A stretch of 64,000 bases of DNA from Gemmatimonadota bacterium (GCA_016714015.1 JADJNZ010000004.1:1-64000), one strand, 5' to 3'; positions 7,920 through 20,412 are shown, counted from the first letter of the stretch. A program made the numbers and translations. Notes: generated by a model from the sequence alone, not told the origin.

Positions 7920-9556
7920 GGCACCGCCTTCACCCCGCAGCTCCCGTCCGCCCCGCGCAGCGTCGGATACGTCACGCCGAGCTGCGCGAGATAGCTCGGG
8001 TACCGGCTCGCATCGTAGTAGAAGGGCCGCATCTGCTCGCGGAACCGCCCGAGGATGTTCGCGTTCAGGTCCGTCGGCGCGCGGTCCTGCGGGCGCACGA
8101 ACGACTCGTACTTCACGTCCTTCGTCTGCACCTCGCGGTAGTACTTCCACGCGTCGGCCACGAGCTGCGGCTGCGTGAGGACGTCGTACATCGTGAGCGC
8201 GAGCGCCTTCGCCCCCGCCGTCGCGCCCTGGTGCGCCACCGGCGTCGCCATCGCGATCGCGTCCGCCCAGTTGTGCCCCGGCGTGCCCGGTACGTTGCTC
8301 GGATAGAAGAGCTGCACCGTCGGCACCGCCCAGCTCACGTCGCCGATGTCGTCGCTCCCGCCGCCCACGCGCTCCGCATCGGTCGGCGGCGCGACGAGCC
8401 CGATGGTCGTGGTGCCGAGCCCCTTCGGCTCCTGTCCCATCTCCCGCTGGATCGCCTTGGCGAAGCGCTGGTCGTCGGCGCTCCACGCCGGCATGCCGAC
8501 GCGCTGGATGTTCGCGCCCAGCGCTTCGGCCACCGGCCGGTTGAAGTGCGGCGGCCAGGCGGCGCCCATCACGCGCACGTTCGCGAGCCGCGTGCCGGTC
8601 ATCATCGCCGCGCCCTGTGCGATCGAGTCGGCGATGGCCCAGAGGCCGCGGATCTTCGGCGCCTCGAGCTCGCGCAGGAAGTACCACACCGACGCCGTCG
8701 CCGGCACGACGTTGGGCTGGTCGCCGCCGTCGCGCACCACGTAGTGCGAGCGATGGTTGAGCGGCAGGTGCTCGCGGCGGTAGTTCCAGCCGACGTTCAT
8801 CAGCTCCACCGCATCGAGCGCGCTGCGCCCGCGCCAGGGCGCGCCTGCCGAGTGCGCGGTGGTGCCCTCGAACTGGTAGAGGAGCGAGACGAGCCCGCTG
8901 TAGCCCTGCGGCCCGCCCCACGGCGTGGAGAACTCGTCGGCGACATGCGTGAAGAAGCTGATGTCCACGTCCTTGAAGAGCCCCGCGGCGGTGAAGAACG
9001 CCTTGCCGCCCAGCTGCTCCTCGGCCACCCCGGGCCAGATCTTGATCGTGCCGGGGAGGTTCTGCTCCTGCATCAGCTTCTTCACCGCGAGCGCGGCGGT
9101 GACGACGACCGCCTGGCCCGAGTTGTGTCCTTCGCCATGACCGGGCGCGCCCGGCACCATCGGCAGGCGGCAGGCGACGCCGGGCATCTGCGACGCCTGC
9201 GGGATGCCGTCGATGTCGGAGCCGACGGCGATCACCGGCTTGCCGCTCCCCCAGGTCGCGACCCAGGCGGTGGGCATGCCGGCGTAGTTCTCCTGCACGG
9301 TGAAGCCCTCGCGGCGCAGCAGCGCGATGAGGTACTTCGACGTCTCGACCTCCTGGAACCCGAGCTCCCCATAGGAGAAGATCTGGTCGTTGATCTCCTG
9401 CGTGAGCTTGGCGCGGGCGTCGACGTCGGCGATGATCGCGCGGCGGGCGGCCTCGGCGCGCGGGTCGGGGGCGGGGGCGCGACGCGCGGCAGGGCGCTGG
9501 GCCGCGGCAGGGAGGGCGAGCGCGCAGAGCAGGGCGGCGAGGAGTGAACGGTTCAC
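7916..9556 (-). CDS. Secreted M20-family amidohydrolase, AbgB-like
   Basis: A 546-residue protein of the M20 peptidase family closest in pattern to AbgB, the p-aminobenzoyl-glutamate hydrolase subunit. A signal peptide covers residues 1-20 (GTG start, then SLLAALLCALALPAAAQ). Family signatures are VIAVGSDIDGIPQ, GAPGHGEGHNSGQA (metal-site His/Asn region), GVAEEQLGGKAFF (the catalytic E-E pair) and a C-terminal GGSDDIGDVSWAVP, with a lid domain between. AbgB enzymes cleave amide bonds of aminobenzoyl-glutamate or similar N-acyl amino acids; the leader suggests periplasmic action here. It converges with the frameshifted amidohydrolase, and their stops overlap by 4 bp. Confidence 0.85.
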   Translation of the reverse strand: MNRSLLAALLCALALPAAAQRPAARRAPAPDPRAEAARRAIIADVDARAKLTQEINDQIFSYGELGFQEVETSKYLIALLRREGFTVQENYAGMPTAWVATWGSGKPVIAVGSDIDGIPQASQMPGVACRLPMVPGAPGHGEGHNSGQAVVVTAALAVKKLMQEQNLPGTIKIWPGVAEEQLGGKAFFTAAGLFKDVDISFFTHVADEFSTPWGGPQGYSGLVSLLYQFEGTTAHSAGAPWRGRSALDAVELMNVGWNYRREHLPLNHRSHYVVRDGGDQPNVVPATASVWYFLRELEAPKIRGLWAIADSIAQGAAMMTGTRLANVRVMGAAWPPHFNRPVAEALGANIQRVGMPAWSADDQRFAKAIQREMGQEPKGLGTTTIGLVAPPTDAERVGGGSDDIGDVSWAVPTVQLFYPSNVPGTPGHNWADAIAMATPVAHQGATAGAKALALTMYDVLTQPQLVADAWKYYREVQTKDVKYESFVRPQDRAPTDLNANILGRFREQMRPFYYDASRYPSYLAQLGVTYPTLRGADGSCGVKAVP

Positions 9557-9634
9557 GCGGCGGTCCGTGCGGAGGTGGGTGGGACGGTGCCCGGATTTAG
9601 CGCACCACGCGGGCGAGCGCTAGCTTCGTGTCCC

Positions 9635-10555
9635 ATGCGCCCCTTCCTGCTGATCCTCGTGGCGTGCGCCGCCTGCGCGCGGCCGGCCTTCGCTCCGCTC
9701 GCCCCGCTCACTCCCGCCGCGTTCCCCTTCGCGGTGGACAGCGTGCACACCGACCTCGTGCGCCCCGGCGTCGCGCACCGCATCATCTGGTCCCCCGCGG
9801 GCCCGTGGGTGATCCACGCGCTCGACGTGCGGCTCGATCAGTGCTGGACCGCGGTCGCGGTGAAGGGCGCGCCCGGCGCGGTGGGGCGCAAGACGACGAC
9901 GCAGCTCATGACCGAGCTCGCCGCCACGCAGGAGGTGGCCGGCGGCGTGAACGCCGACTTCTTCCTCTTCACGCCCCCCGGCGTGCCGACCAACGCGCAT
10001 GTCTCGCGCGGACGCGTGTTCACGCCGCCCGTCGCCAAGCCGCTCTTCGCGATCGACTCCGCGGGGCGCCCGCACATCGGCGTCTTCTCGCGCGACGGAC
10101 GCGACTCGCTCTCGGTGGACGACCCGCGCCTCGCGACGATGTCGCTGCGACCGTTCCATCCCATGGAAGCGGTGGGCGGCCGTGGCGTGCTCACGCGCGA
10201 CAGCGTCATCACCGGCGAAGTGGACACCGAAGGGGCGGTGACCTTCTCGCAGTCGCGGCATCCGCGCACCGCGGTGGGGATCGCCGAGGGCGGGAAGCGG
10301 ATCCTCCTCGTGGTGATCGACGGGCGTCAGGCGGGCTACAGCGCCGGCACCACGCTGCGCGAGACGGCGACGATCATGCTCGCCCTCGGCGCGCGCGAGT
10401 CGCTCAATCTCGACGGCGGCGGCTCGACCGCGATGGTGCTCCCGGTGCGCGACTCGAGCGGTGTGTTCCGGCCGGCCAACAAGCCATCGGACCCCACCGG
10501 CGAGCGGGCGGTGGCGAATGCGCTCGCGGTGGTGAACCGCTGCACGCGTCGCTGA
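9635..10555 (+). CDS. NAGPA-domain (phosphodiester glycosidase) lipoprotein
   Basis: A 306-residue protein with a lipoprotein leader (PFLLILVACAAC, lipobox ACAAC) and a NAGPA/DUF2233 domain. Diagnostic pieces are GGVNADFF at about residue 107, FSQSRHPRTAVGI, VVIDGR and NLDGGGSTAMV near residue 255. In animals this fold is the uncovering enzyme that removes GlcNAc from phosphate; bacterial members (YigE-like) hydrolyse glycosyl phosphodiesters in the envelope. The ATG at 9635 gives a clean leader; upstream in-frame starts would add a non-hydrophobic tail. It diverges from the AbgB-like gene. Confidence 0.85.
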   Translation: MRPFLLILVACAACARPAFAPLAPLTPAAFPFAVDSVHTDLVRPGVAHRIIWSPAGPWVIHALDVRLDQCWTAVAVKGAPGAVGRKTTTQLMTELAATQEVAGGVNADFFLFTPPGVPTNAHVSRGRVFTPPVAKPLFAIDSAGRPHIGVFSRDGRDSLSVDDPRLATMSLRPFHPMEAVGGRGVLTRDSVITGEVDTEGAVTFSQSRHPRTAVGIAEGGKRILLVVIDGRQAGYSAGTTLRETATIMLALGARESLNLDGGGSTAMVLPVRDSSGVFRPANKPSDPTGERAVANALAVVNRCTRR

Positions 10556-10562
10556 GACGCGG

Positions 10563-11063
10563 TCAGTCGCCCGCGCCGGGCGCGTCCTCCATCACCAGCT
10601 GCGTCGCCGTGGCGTGCGCGTACAGCTTGCCGTTGGCATCCTCCAGCCGCGCCTCGGTGACCGCCGTCCGCCGACCGCGATGCACGATCCGCCCCGTCGC
10701 GCGCACCACGCCGGTCCGCGGCGTGATGGCGCGCACGATGTTGAGCTTGAGCTCGATCGTCGTGTAGCCGACCCCGGCGGGCAGCACGGTGTGCAGGCAG
10801 CAGCCGAGCGCCGCGTCGAGGATCGACGCGTACCAGCCGCCCTGCACCCCGCCGATCGGGTTGTACGTCTGCGGGCCCGCCTCGCCCTCGAACACCGCCA
10901 CGCCGTCGCCGAGCTCGGCGAGCCAGTAGCCGAGCGTCGCGCCGATGGGCACGCGCGCCTTCTGCGCGACGAGGCGCTCGAGGAACTCGCGCCCCGGGAC
11001 GGTGCGCACGTCCTTCGCGAGCTCGCCCGGATCGTCGAAGGTGACGGAGAAGGTCTGCGACAT
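10563..11063 (-). CDS. PaaI-like hotdog thioesterase
   Basis: A 166-residue hotdog-fold thioesterase of the PaaI/YbgC type. The conserved patch NPIGGVQGGWYASILDAALG (residues about 68-87) carries the Asn/Gly-Gly and Asp that place and hydrolyse the thioester; the YTTIELKLNIVRAI strand and GRIVHRGRRTAVTEAR follow. It probably hydrolyses acyl- or aryl-CoA. Its start overlaps the stop of the upstream acyl-CoA ligase (TGATG), so the two are translationally coupled. It may relieve CoA traps or recycle products of that ligase. Confidence 0.87.
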   Translation of the reverse strand: MSQTFSVTFDDPGELAKDVRTVPGREFLERLVAQKARVPIGATLGYWLAELGDGVAVFEGEAGPQTYNPIGGVQGGWYASILDAALGCCLHTVLPAGVGYTTIELKLNIVRAITPRTGVVRATGRIVHRGRRTAVTEARLEDANGKLYAHATATQLVMEDAPGAGD

Positions 11064-12646
11064 CAGCCGCCCTTCGCCCGTTCGGCGACGATCAGCTCGC
11101 GGCGGAGGATCTTCCCCGACGCCGACTTCGGCACCTTCTCGATGAACTCCACCACGCGGACCTTCTTGTAGGGCGCCACCCGCTCGGCGACCCACGCCAT
11201 GAGCTCCTCGGCGGTGACCTCGCTCCGCTTCACGACGAACGCCTTGGGGATCTCGCCGCCTTCCGTGTCCGCCTTGGGGATCACCGCCGCATCGGCGACG
11301 GCGGGATGCGTGAGCAGCAGCGCCTCCAGCTCCGCCGGCGCCACCTGGTACGCCTTGTACTTGATGAACTCCTTCAAGCGGTCCACGATGAAGAAGAACC
11401 CGTCGGCGTCGGCGTAGCCCACGTCGCCGGTGTGGAGCCAGCCATCGGCGTCGATCGCGTTCGCCGTCGCCTCGTCGTTGTTGAGGTAGCCCTTCATGAT
11501 CTGCGGGCCGCGGATGAGCAGCTCGCCCTGCGCGGTGGGGCCCACATCCGCCTTGGTCTGGAGGTCGACGACGCGCACCTCGGTGTTGGGGATCACGAGC
11601 CCCGCCGAGCCGTGACGCACGAGCGCGCGGTCGGTGGGCGTGAAGTGCGTCACCGGGCTCGCCTCGGTCATCCCGTAGCCCTGCTTGGTGAGCGCGCCGA
11701 TCCGCTTCTCGACGGCGATCTCGAGCTCCGCGCCGAGCGGCGCGGCGCCGGAGTTGATCATCTCGAGCGAGAGCTTGAACTGGTCCACCATCGGATGCTT
11801 GGCGAGCGCGAGCGCGATGGGCGGCACCAGGTAGGCGGTGCGGCACTTGTGGTCCTGGTTGAGCCGCAGGTAGGTCTCGAGGTCGAACTGCGGCATCGTC
11901 ACCACCGTCGCGCCCTTCCGCATCACCATGCAGAGGATCACGACCATCCCGTAGATGTGGAAGAAGGGCAGGATGCCGATCGTCCGGTCGCCGGGCTTGC
12001 TGGGGTCGATGAAGTCGCACTGCGCGAGGTTCGCGACGAGGTTGCGATGCGTGAGCATCACGCCCTTGGGGAGACCGGTCGTGCCGCTCGAGTAGGGGAG
12101 CGCGACGACATCGGTGGCCGAGTCGATGGGCTGCGCGGGGCGGCAGGCATCGAGCCCTTCGGGGGCGGGGCCGCCGGTCGCGATGAACTCGGCGAACGGC
12201 ACGCAGCCCGGCGCCTCGCCGAGCGTGATCACCTCCGCGCCGACCTTCGCCGCCGCGGCGACCGCGCGCTCGGCGAGCACCGGCACCGTGAACACGAGCT
12301 TCGCCCCCGAGTCCACGAGCTGCTTGGCGAGCTCGTCGGCGGTGTAGAGCGGATTGGCGGTGGTGTTGATGGCGCCGATCCGCGACGCGCCGAAGAACCA
12401 GCCCGCGTACTCGGGCACGTTGGGGCTGTAGATGCAGATCGTGTTCCCCTTGCCGATGCCGCGCGCCGCGAGCGCGACGCTCATGCGGCCGATCAACCCG
12501 AGGAGCTGCCGGAAGGTGTAGGTCCGCCCGCTCGGTCCGTCGATCAGCGCCGGCAGGTCGAGGTGACCGGCGGCGTGCTCGAAGACGTACTCGGCGAGCG
12601 ACACGCTCGGGACGGCGACATCGGGAAAGCGGCTCCGGAAGATCAC
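11063..12646 (-). CDS. Acyl-CoA ligase, 4-coumarate/long-chain type
   Basis: A 527-residue ANL-superfamily adenylating enzyme that activates an aromatic or fatty acid with ATP and loads it on CoA. The P-loop is SSGTTGLPKGVMLTH at about residues 174-188. A GYGMTEASP motif follows around 320, then WLHTGDVGY, VDRLKEFIKYKAYQVAPAELE, and KSASGKILRRE at the C-terminus with the catalytic Lys. The order and spacing match plant-type 4-coumarate:CoA ligases and bacterial FadD relatives. The GTG at 12646 aligns with the usual MIFRSPYPD start of homologues; an upstream extension would be non-homologous. It leads a two-gene operon with the hotdog thioesterase. Confidence 0.9.
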   Translation of the reverse strand: MIFRSRFPDVAVPSVSLAEYVFEHAAGHLDLPALIDGPSGRTYTFRQLLGLIGRMSVALAARGIGKGNTICIYSPNVPEYAGWFFGASRIGAINTTANPLYTADELAKQLVDSGAKLVFTVPVLAERAVAAAAKVGAEVITLGEAPGCVPFAEFIATGGPAPEGLDACRPAQPIDSATDVVALPYSSGTTGLPKGVMLTHRNLVANLAQCDFIDPSKPGDRTIGILPFFHIYGMVVILCMVMRKGATVVTMPQFDLETYLRLNQDHKCRTAYLVPPIALALAKHPMVDQFKLSLEMINSGAAPLGAELEIAVEKRIGALTKQGYGMTEASPVTHFTPTDRALVRHGSAGLVIPNTEVRVVDLQTKADVGPTAQGELLIRGPQIMKGYLNNDEATANAIDADGWLHTGDVGYADADGFFFIVDRLKEFIKYKAYQVAPAELEALLLTHPAVADAAVIPKADTEGGEIPKAFVVKRSEVTAEELMAWVAERVAPYKKVRVVEFIEKVPKSASGKILRRELIVAERAKGG

Positions 12647-12733
12647 GTGCGCCTCGAGGGGGTGGAGGACTGCCGGATATAGCACCCGCCGCCGAGGGTG
12701 GCAATCGGCGCCGCGGGGGGCGAAGTTCTCCGC

Positions 12734-13876
12734 ATGACCGCCACCCCCCGTGAGCGCCTGCTGGCCCTCGATGTCTTCCGCGGCGCGACCGTCGCCGGGA
12801 TGCTGCTCGTGAACAACCCCGGCAGCTGGTCGCACATCTATCCGCCGCTCGCGCACGCCGCGTGGAACGGCTGGACGCCCACCGACCTGATCTTCCCGTT
12901 CTTCCTGTTCATCGTCGGGATCACGACGCACCTCTCGCTGAGCGGCCGTCGTGCGCGCGGCGACGACGAGACGGCGATCATGAAGCAGGTGCTGCGGCGC
13001 GGCTTCCTCATCATCCTCTTCGGCTGGGGCCTCGCGAGCTTCCCCTGGTGGCCGCTCGACCGCATCGCGAACGTGCGGCTCGTCGGCGTGCTCGTGCGCA
13101 TCGGGCTCGCGTACATCGGCGCCTACTTCCTCACGCGCCGCGGCTCGCTCAAGGCGCAGGTGCTCACCCTCGTCGCGCTGCTCTACGGCTACTGGTTCGC
13201 GATGACGCTGCTCCCGGTGCCGGGGCAGGCGGGAATCGGCGCCAACCTGCTGAACGACCCGAGCCGCTCCATCGCCGCCTGGCTCGACCGGCTTCTCCTC
13301 GACGGGCATCTCTGGCGCACGAGCCGCACCTGGGATCCCGAAGGACTCCTCTCGACCGTGCCCGCCGTCGGCACCGCGATGCTCGGCGTATTCGCCGGGC
13401 GCTGGATCGGGTCGGGACGCCCGCTCGCCGAGCGCCTCAACGGCCTCTTCGCCGCCGGCGCGATCGCGATGATGCTCGGCCTCATGTGGCACTGGTCGTT
13501 CCCGATCAACAAGTCGCTCTGGACGTCGAGCTACGTGCTCTTCAGCGGTGGCGTCGCCTGCATGAGCCTCGCGACGATCATGTGGGTGACCGACGTGCAC
13601 AAGGTGACGGGGTGGACCGGCTTCTTCGTCACCTACGGACTCAACCCGATGGTCGCCTTCCTCGGCTCCGGCGCGATGGCGCGCGTGATCGGTTCGCTCT
13701 GGAAGGTGGACGTGGACGGCAAGGCGACCGCGGTGCAGACGGTGGTCTACCAGTCGCTCTACGCGAGCTGGCTCCCGTCGCGGCTCGCGTCGTTCGCGTT
13801 CGCGGTGACGTTCGTGCTCTTCTGGTACCTCGTGCTGCTGGTGCTGCAGAAGCGCGGCATCGTCTACAAGGTGTGA
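12734..13876 (+). CDS. HGSNAT/NagX-like membrane acyltransferase
   Basis: A 380-residue integral membrane protein with about ten hydrophobic segments. The N-terminal signature LALDVFRGATVAGMLLVNNPGSW, the TPTDLIFPFFLFIVG loop and the TVPAVGTAMLGVFAGRW region are characteristic of the heparan-alpha-glucosaminide N-acetyltransferase (HGSNAT)/NagX family (DUF5009/DUF1624 group). Human HGSNAT moves acetyl from acetyl-CoA across the membrane to glucosamine; bacterial NagX sits with amino-sugar genes. The substrate here is unknown. The stop overlaps the GTG start of the FkbM methyltransferase by 4 bp, suggesting joint modification of a surface glycan or lipid, which is inference only. Confidence 0.87.
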   Translation: MTATPRERLLALDVFRGATVAGMLLVNNPGSWSHIYPPLAHAAWNGWTPTDLIFPFFLFIVGITTHLSLSGRRARGDDETAIMKQVLRRGFLIILFGWGLASFPWWPLDRIANVRLVGVLVRIGLAYIGAYFLTRRGSLKAQVLTLVALLYGYWFAMTLLPVPGQAGIGANLLNDPSRSIAAWLDRLLLDGHLWRTSRTWDPEGLLSTVPAVGTAMLGVFAGRWIGSGRPLAERLNGLFAAGAIAMMLGLMWHWSFPINKSLWTSSYVLFSGGVACMSLATIMWVTDVHKVTGWTGFFVTYGLNPMVAFLGSGAMARVIGSLWKVDVDGKATAVQTVVYQSLYASWLPSRLASFAFAVTFVLFWYLVLLVLQKRGIVYKV

Positions 13877-14748
13877 ACCGCGACCTGATCCTCGACGTCG
13901 GGGCGCATCGCGGCGAGGACGCCGCCTTCTACCTGCGAAAGGGATTCCGCGTCGTCGCCGTCGAAGCCGATCCCGATCTCGCCGCGGCCTGCCGGACCGC
14001 GCTCGCCGAGCACATCGCCGCGGGACGCTGCACCGTCGTCGAGGGCGCGATCGTGAGTCCGGCGCTCGTCGCCGCCGGCGCGCGAACGGTGCGCTTCTAC
14101 CGGAACGTCGCCAACTCGGTCTGGGGGACGGTCGAGCCGTCGTGGGCCGAGCGCAACGCGCGGCTCGGCGCGGCGAGCGTCCCCATCGACGTTCCCGCGC
14201 TCGACTTCGCGGACGTCCTGCGCGCTCATGGCATCCCGCGCTACCTCAAGATCGACATCGAGGGCGCCGACCTGCACTGCGTCGAGGCATTGCGCGCGTT
14301 CAGTGCGCGGCCGGATTACGTGAGCCTGGAGATCGACAAGACGAGCCTCGCGCGCATGCGGCGCGAGGTGGAGACGCTGCACGCCCTCGGGTACGATGCG
14401 TTCCAGCTCGTGGAGCAGTCGTCGGTGCCGCAGCAGGTGCCGCCGTCCCCCGCGCGCGAGGGCACGTTCGCGGCGCAGCGCTTCGCCGAAGGGGCGACCG
14501 GTCTCTTCGGCGCGGAACTGCCCGGCGCATGGGAGTCGTTCGACGCCGTCGAGCGCCGCCTCCGCGCGGTGCGGCTCGGCTACCATCTTCTCGGCGATGA
14601 CGGCCTGATGCATCGCTGGCGGTTCCGCGGCCGCGGCCGGATCCAGCGCGCCACGGCGGGGGTGCTGCGTGCGTTCACCGGCGGCGCGGTCCCGGGGTGG
14701 CATGACCTGCACGCGCGTCACGCGCAGGTCGAGCCGCACGGCCGCTGA
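13873..14748 (+). CDS. FkbM-family SAM-dependent methyltransferase
   Basis: A 291-residue cytosolic methyltransferase of the FkbM family. The SAM-binding signature ILDVGAHRGEDAAFYLRKG occupies residues 6-24, the acidic loop VVAVEADP follows at 30-37, YLKIDIEGADLHCVEAL marks the D-x-E-G motif near 120-135, and VSLEIDK lies after it. FkbM enzymes O-methylate sugars or polyketides. The GTG start at 13873 lies inside the stop of the preceding acyltransferase (GTGA), so expression is coupled. The C-terminal 80 residues (RWRFRGRGRIQ... WHDLHARH) are basic and extend past the core fold. It ends 4 bp before the convergent aminotransferase stop. Confidence 0.9.
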   Translation: MNRDLILDVGAHRGEDAAFYLRKGFRVVAVEADPDLAAACRTALAEHIAAGRCTVVEGAIVSPALVAAGARTVRFYRNVANSVWGTVEPSWAERNARLGAASVPIDVPALDFADVLRAHGIPRYLKIDIEGADLHCVEALRAFSARPDYVSLEIDKTSLARMRREVETLHALGYDAFQLVEQSSVPQQVPPSPAREGTFAAQRFAEGATGLFGAELPGAWESFDAVERRLRAVRLGYHLLGDDGLMHRWRFRGRGRIQRATAGVLRAFTGGAVPGWHDLHARHAQVEPHGR

Positions 14749-14751
14749 GCA

Positions 14752-15888
14752 TCACCCCAGCAGGCGCTGGAAGACCGCGCTCGCGCGCTGCATCTCGTCG
14801 AGCGTGCCGATGGAGATCCGCAGCCAGTTGGTGAGCGGCGGGAAGGGCCGGCCGACGGCGACGCCGTTCGCACGGCAGGCCGCGCGGAACGACGCCGGGT
14901 CGCGGCGCAGGTCGATCATCAGGAAGTTCGTGTCGCTCGGGCCCACGGTGTAGCCGGCGCGCTCGAAGAAGCCGCGCGTGAAGGCCTTCGCCTCGCGGTT
15001 CTTGCGCTGCTCCTCGGCCACATGCGCGGTGTCCGCCACGCTCGCCATCGCCGCCGCCGCGGCGAGCGCGTTCACGCCGGAGCCGAGCCGGAAGGCCTGG
15101 AGGCGCCGCGCGGTGTCGCGATGCGCGATCGCGTACCCGGCGCGGAGCCCCGCCATCCCGTGCACCTTGGAGAAGGTGCGCGACACCACCACGCGCGGGT
15201 CGGCGACCGCGAGCGGGATCGCCGTGCGATACCCGGGATGATCGACGTACTCGTGATACGCCTCGTCCACGAGCACCGTCGCGCCCGGCGCCGTGCGGTG
15301 CACCTGCGCGATGAAGCCGCGCACCGCCGCATCGTCGTGCACCGTCGCCGTCGGGTTGTTGGGATTGCAGAGGAAGACGAGCCCGGCGCCGGTGCTGCGC
15401 GCCGCCATCGCTTCGAGATCGAGCGCGAGGCCCGCGCCCACCGGCACCGACGTGACGGGATGGCCGAGCAGGCGCGCGACGTCCACGGGGAGCTCGAAGC
15501 TCGGCGCGGCGGTCACCAGCCCGGCCGTCGGCGAGGTGAAGGCCTGCACGCACTGGCGCAGCGTCTCGCTCGAGCCGCAGCCGAGGACGATGTGCTCGCG
15601 CGGGATGCCGTGCGCGCGCGCGATCGCCTGCGCGAGCGCTTCCTCGTGGTCGTCGGGATAGCGATTGGCCTCGCCGAGCATCCCTTGCAGCGCCTCGAGC
15701 GCGCGCCGGCTCGGGCCGTTGGGATTCTCGTTGGAGTCGAGGCGGAGCGTGGCGTCCTGCGCGCCGAACGGCGAGCCGCCCACCCAAGGCGCCGCCTCGC
15801 GACCGCGGGCGAGGAGCGACGGCGCGGCGAGGAGGCCGGTGCCCCCGAGCCCGAGGGCGGAGACGAACTGGCGACGGGAGACGGACAT
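14752..15888 (-). CDS. Tat-signal histidinol-phosphate-type aminotransferase
   Basis: A 378-residue fold-type I PLP aminotransferase closest to HisC/Cobc: LRLDSNENPNGPS (residues about 48-60), LGCGSSETLRQ, FLCNPNNPTA, VDEAYHEYVDH, and the PLP-Lys in SRTFSKVHGMAGLRAGY around residue 225. Unusually it starts with a twin-arginine leader SRRQFVSALGLGG and a hydrophobic core, so it should be exported folded with its PLP. Cytosolic HisC enzymes lack such a leader. It is therefore unlikely to be the biosynthetic histidinol-phosphate transaminase, though the active-site set looks intact. The next gene upstream on this strand is an uncharacterised membrane-anchored protein 32 bp away, possibly co-transcribed. 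Confidence 0.85.
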   Translation of the reverse strand: MSVSRRQFVSALGLGGTGLLAAPSLLARGREAAPWVGGSPFGAQDATLRLDSNENPNGPSRRALEALQGMLGEANRYPDDHEEALAQAIARAHGIPREHIVLGCGSSETLRQCVQAFTSPTAGLVTAAPSFELPVDVARLLGHPVTSVPVGAGLALDLEAMAARSTGAGLVFLCNPNNPTATVHDDAAVRGFIAQVHRTAPGATVLVDEAYHEYVDHPGYRTAIPLAVADPRVVVSRTFSKVHGMAGLRAGYAIAHRDTARRLQAFRLGSGVNALAAAAAMASVADTAHVAEEQRKNREAKAFTRGFFERAGYTVGPSDTNFLMIDLRRDPASFRAACRANGVAVGRPFPPLTNWLRISIGTLDEMQRASAVFQRLLG

Positions 15889-15920
15889 GGTCGACGCTCG
15901 GGGTGTGGGGAGGCGCGGCG

Positions 15921-17060
15921 TCAGGGGGCCGCGAAGGGGGCTTGCAGCAGCGTGCGCACGGCGGGGACGTAGAACTGCCAGAACGCGACCTGGCTGTTGT
16001 AGATGCGCGGATCCACCCGCAGCGCCTTGTGCACGCGCGCGAGCCCGGCGAAGCGGTAGGCGCCCGGATCGAAGTCGGTGTCGGAGAGGTCGCCGGCGAG
16101 ATAGACGCGGTGCGCGCCGCCGCTCGTGCGCCGCGTGAGGAGCGGGATCCGCTCCGGCACCTGCGCGAGCGCGCGCACCGAGTCCATGCGCGCGGTGCGC
16201 GGGAACTCGAGCTCGGCGAGCACCTCGGTGCCCGGCATCGCGTCGAGGATGGGGAACCAATAGAAGTAGCTCGTCCCGCCCGACGCGCGCGGGAGCGCCT
16301 TCGCGCCGTCGGCGGTGAGGCGGATCCGCGGCGCGACGCGCAGCGAGATGGGGTCGGGAACGAGGAGGAGCCGGCCGTCGCGATGGACGAGCGCGAGCGT
16401 CGGGCCGCGCGGCATGGGGATGTCGCCGTACTGCGCCTTGAACTCGCGCGGCAGCCACCAGGGCACGTCGGTGGTGTCGCGCAGGTCGAGGAAGCTGCGG
16501 CCGGTCCATCCCGTCCAGTGGATCCCGAACAGCGACTCGACGATCGCGCGCGCCTCGGGGGTGGTCGGCTCCTCGATGGAGTTGAACTCGAGGAAGGTGT
16601 GCCGGCCCCGGGCGGCGTGCGCCTGGATCGCCTCGGCGTCGGCGAGCGAGAGGCCGCCGAAGATCTTCTTCGAGTAGTCCATGTGCGCCTGCTCGTGCTC
16701 GATGTCGCGCATGTCGTCCACGTACACGCCGTAGGCGTCGGCGACGAAGATCCAGTCCGTCTGCGCGAGGTCGAGCGAGGAGATGGGGCGCGGATGGTCG
16801 CGGTCGGTCGGCTCGTAGCCGGCGTGCGTCCCCGTCGCGGCGAAGTGCGTGCCCTTGTACGGCTGGTACTTCTCGTGGTTGAGCAGCCAGGCCGCGCCGC
16901 GATGCTCCCGGCCCGTCTCGAACGGCACCGAGTAGTCCACGAGCTCCACCCGTTGCGCCTTGAACGGGATGTTCTGCCAGACGAGGAACGTGACCCAGAA
17001 CGGGGACGTCGCGACCGACAGGATGAGCAGGATCAGCGCGATGAGGCGGCGGCGCTTCAT
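15921..17060 (-). CDS. Membrane-anchored protein of unknown function
   Basis: A 379-residue protein with one N-terminal hydrophobic segment (RRRLIALILLILSVATSPFWVTFLVW) and a large soluble, presumably periplasmic domain. I do not recognise the family. Visible features are a WLLNHEKY motif near 60, LDLAQTDWIFVADAYGVYVDD near 100, HTFLEFNSIEEPTTPEAR near 160, TGWTGRSFLDL near 190, and SYFYWFPILDAMPGTEVLAEL near 270. The alternating hydrophobic strand/helix pattern with an EFNS turn faintly recalls class-I glutamine-amidotransferase-like folds seen in DUF4350 proteins; this is speculation. No catalytic Cys is obvious. The ATG at 17060 is chosen because it directly precedes the basic/hydrophobic anchor. 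Confidence 0.65.
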   Translation of the reverse strand: MKRRRLIALILLILSVATSPFWVTFLVWQNIPFKAQRVELVDYSVPFETGREHRGAAWLLNHEKYQPYKGTHFAATGTHAGYEPTDRDHPRPISSLDLAQTDWIFVADAYGVYVDDMRDIEHEQAHMDYSKKIFGGLSLADAEAIQAHAARGRHTFLEFNSIEEPTTPEARAIVESLFGIHWTGWTGRSFLDLRDTTDVPWWLPREFKAQYGDIPMPRGPTLALVHRDGRLLLVPDPISLRVAPRIRLTADGAKALPRASGGTSYFYWFPILDAMPGTEVLAELEFPRTARMDSVRALAQVPERIPLLTRRTSGGAHRVYLAGDLSDTDFDPGAYRFAGLARVHKALRVDPRIYNSQVAFWQFYVPAVRTLLQAPFAAP

Positions 17061-17190
17061 GGACGGGGGCGGGAGGGCGAGGCGCCGAGCGGGAGCCGGG
17101 CAGGTGCAGAGCGCCCGGAAAGTTGCCACCTTTCCCGGGTGTCGGCCAACCCGCCGACATGATGACCCCCTACTCGCTCCGAGGCTGGAC

Positions 17191-20408
<3,218 letters not shown>

Positions 20409-20412
<4 letters not shown>

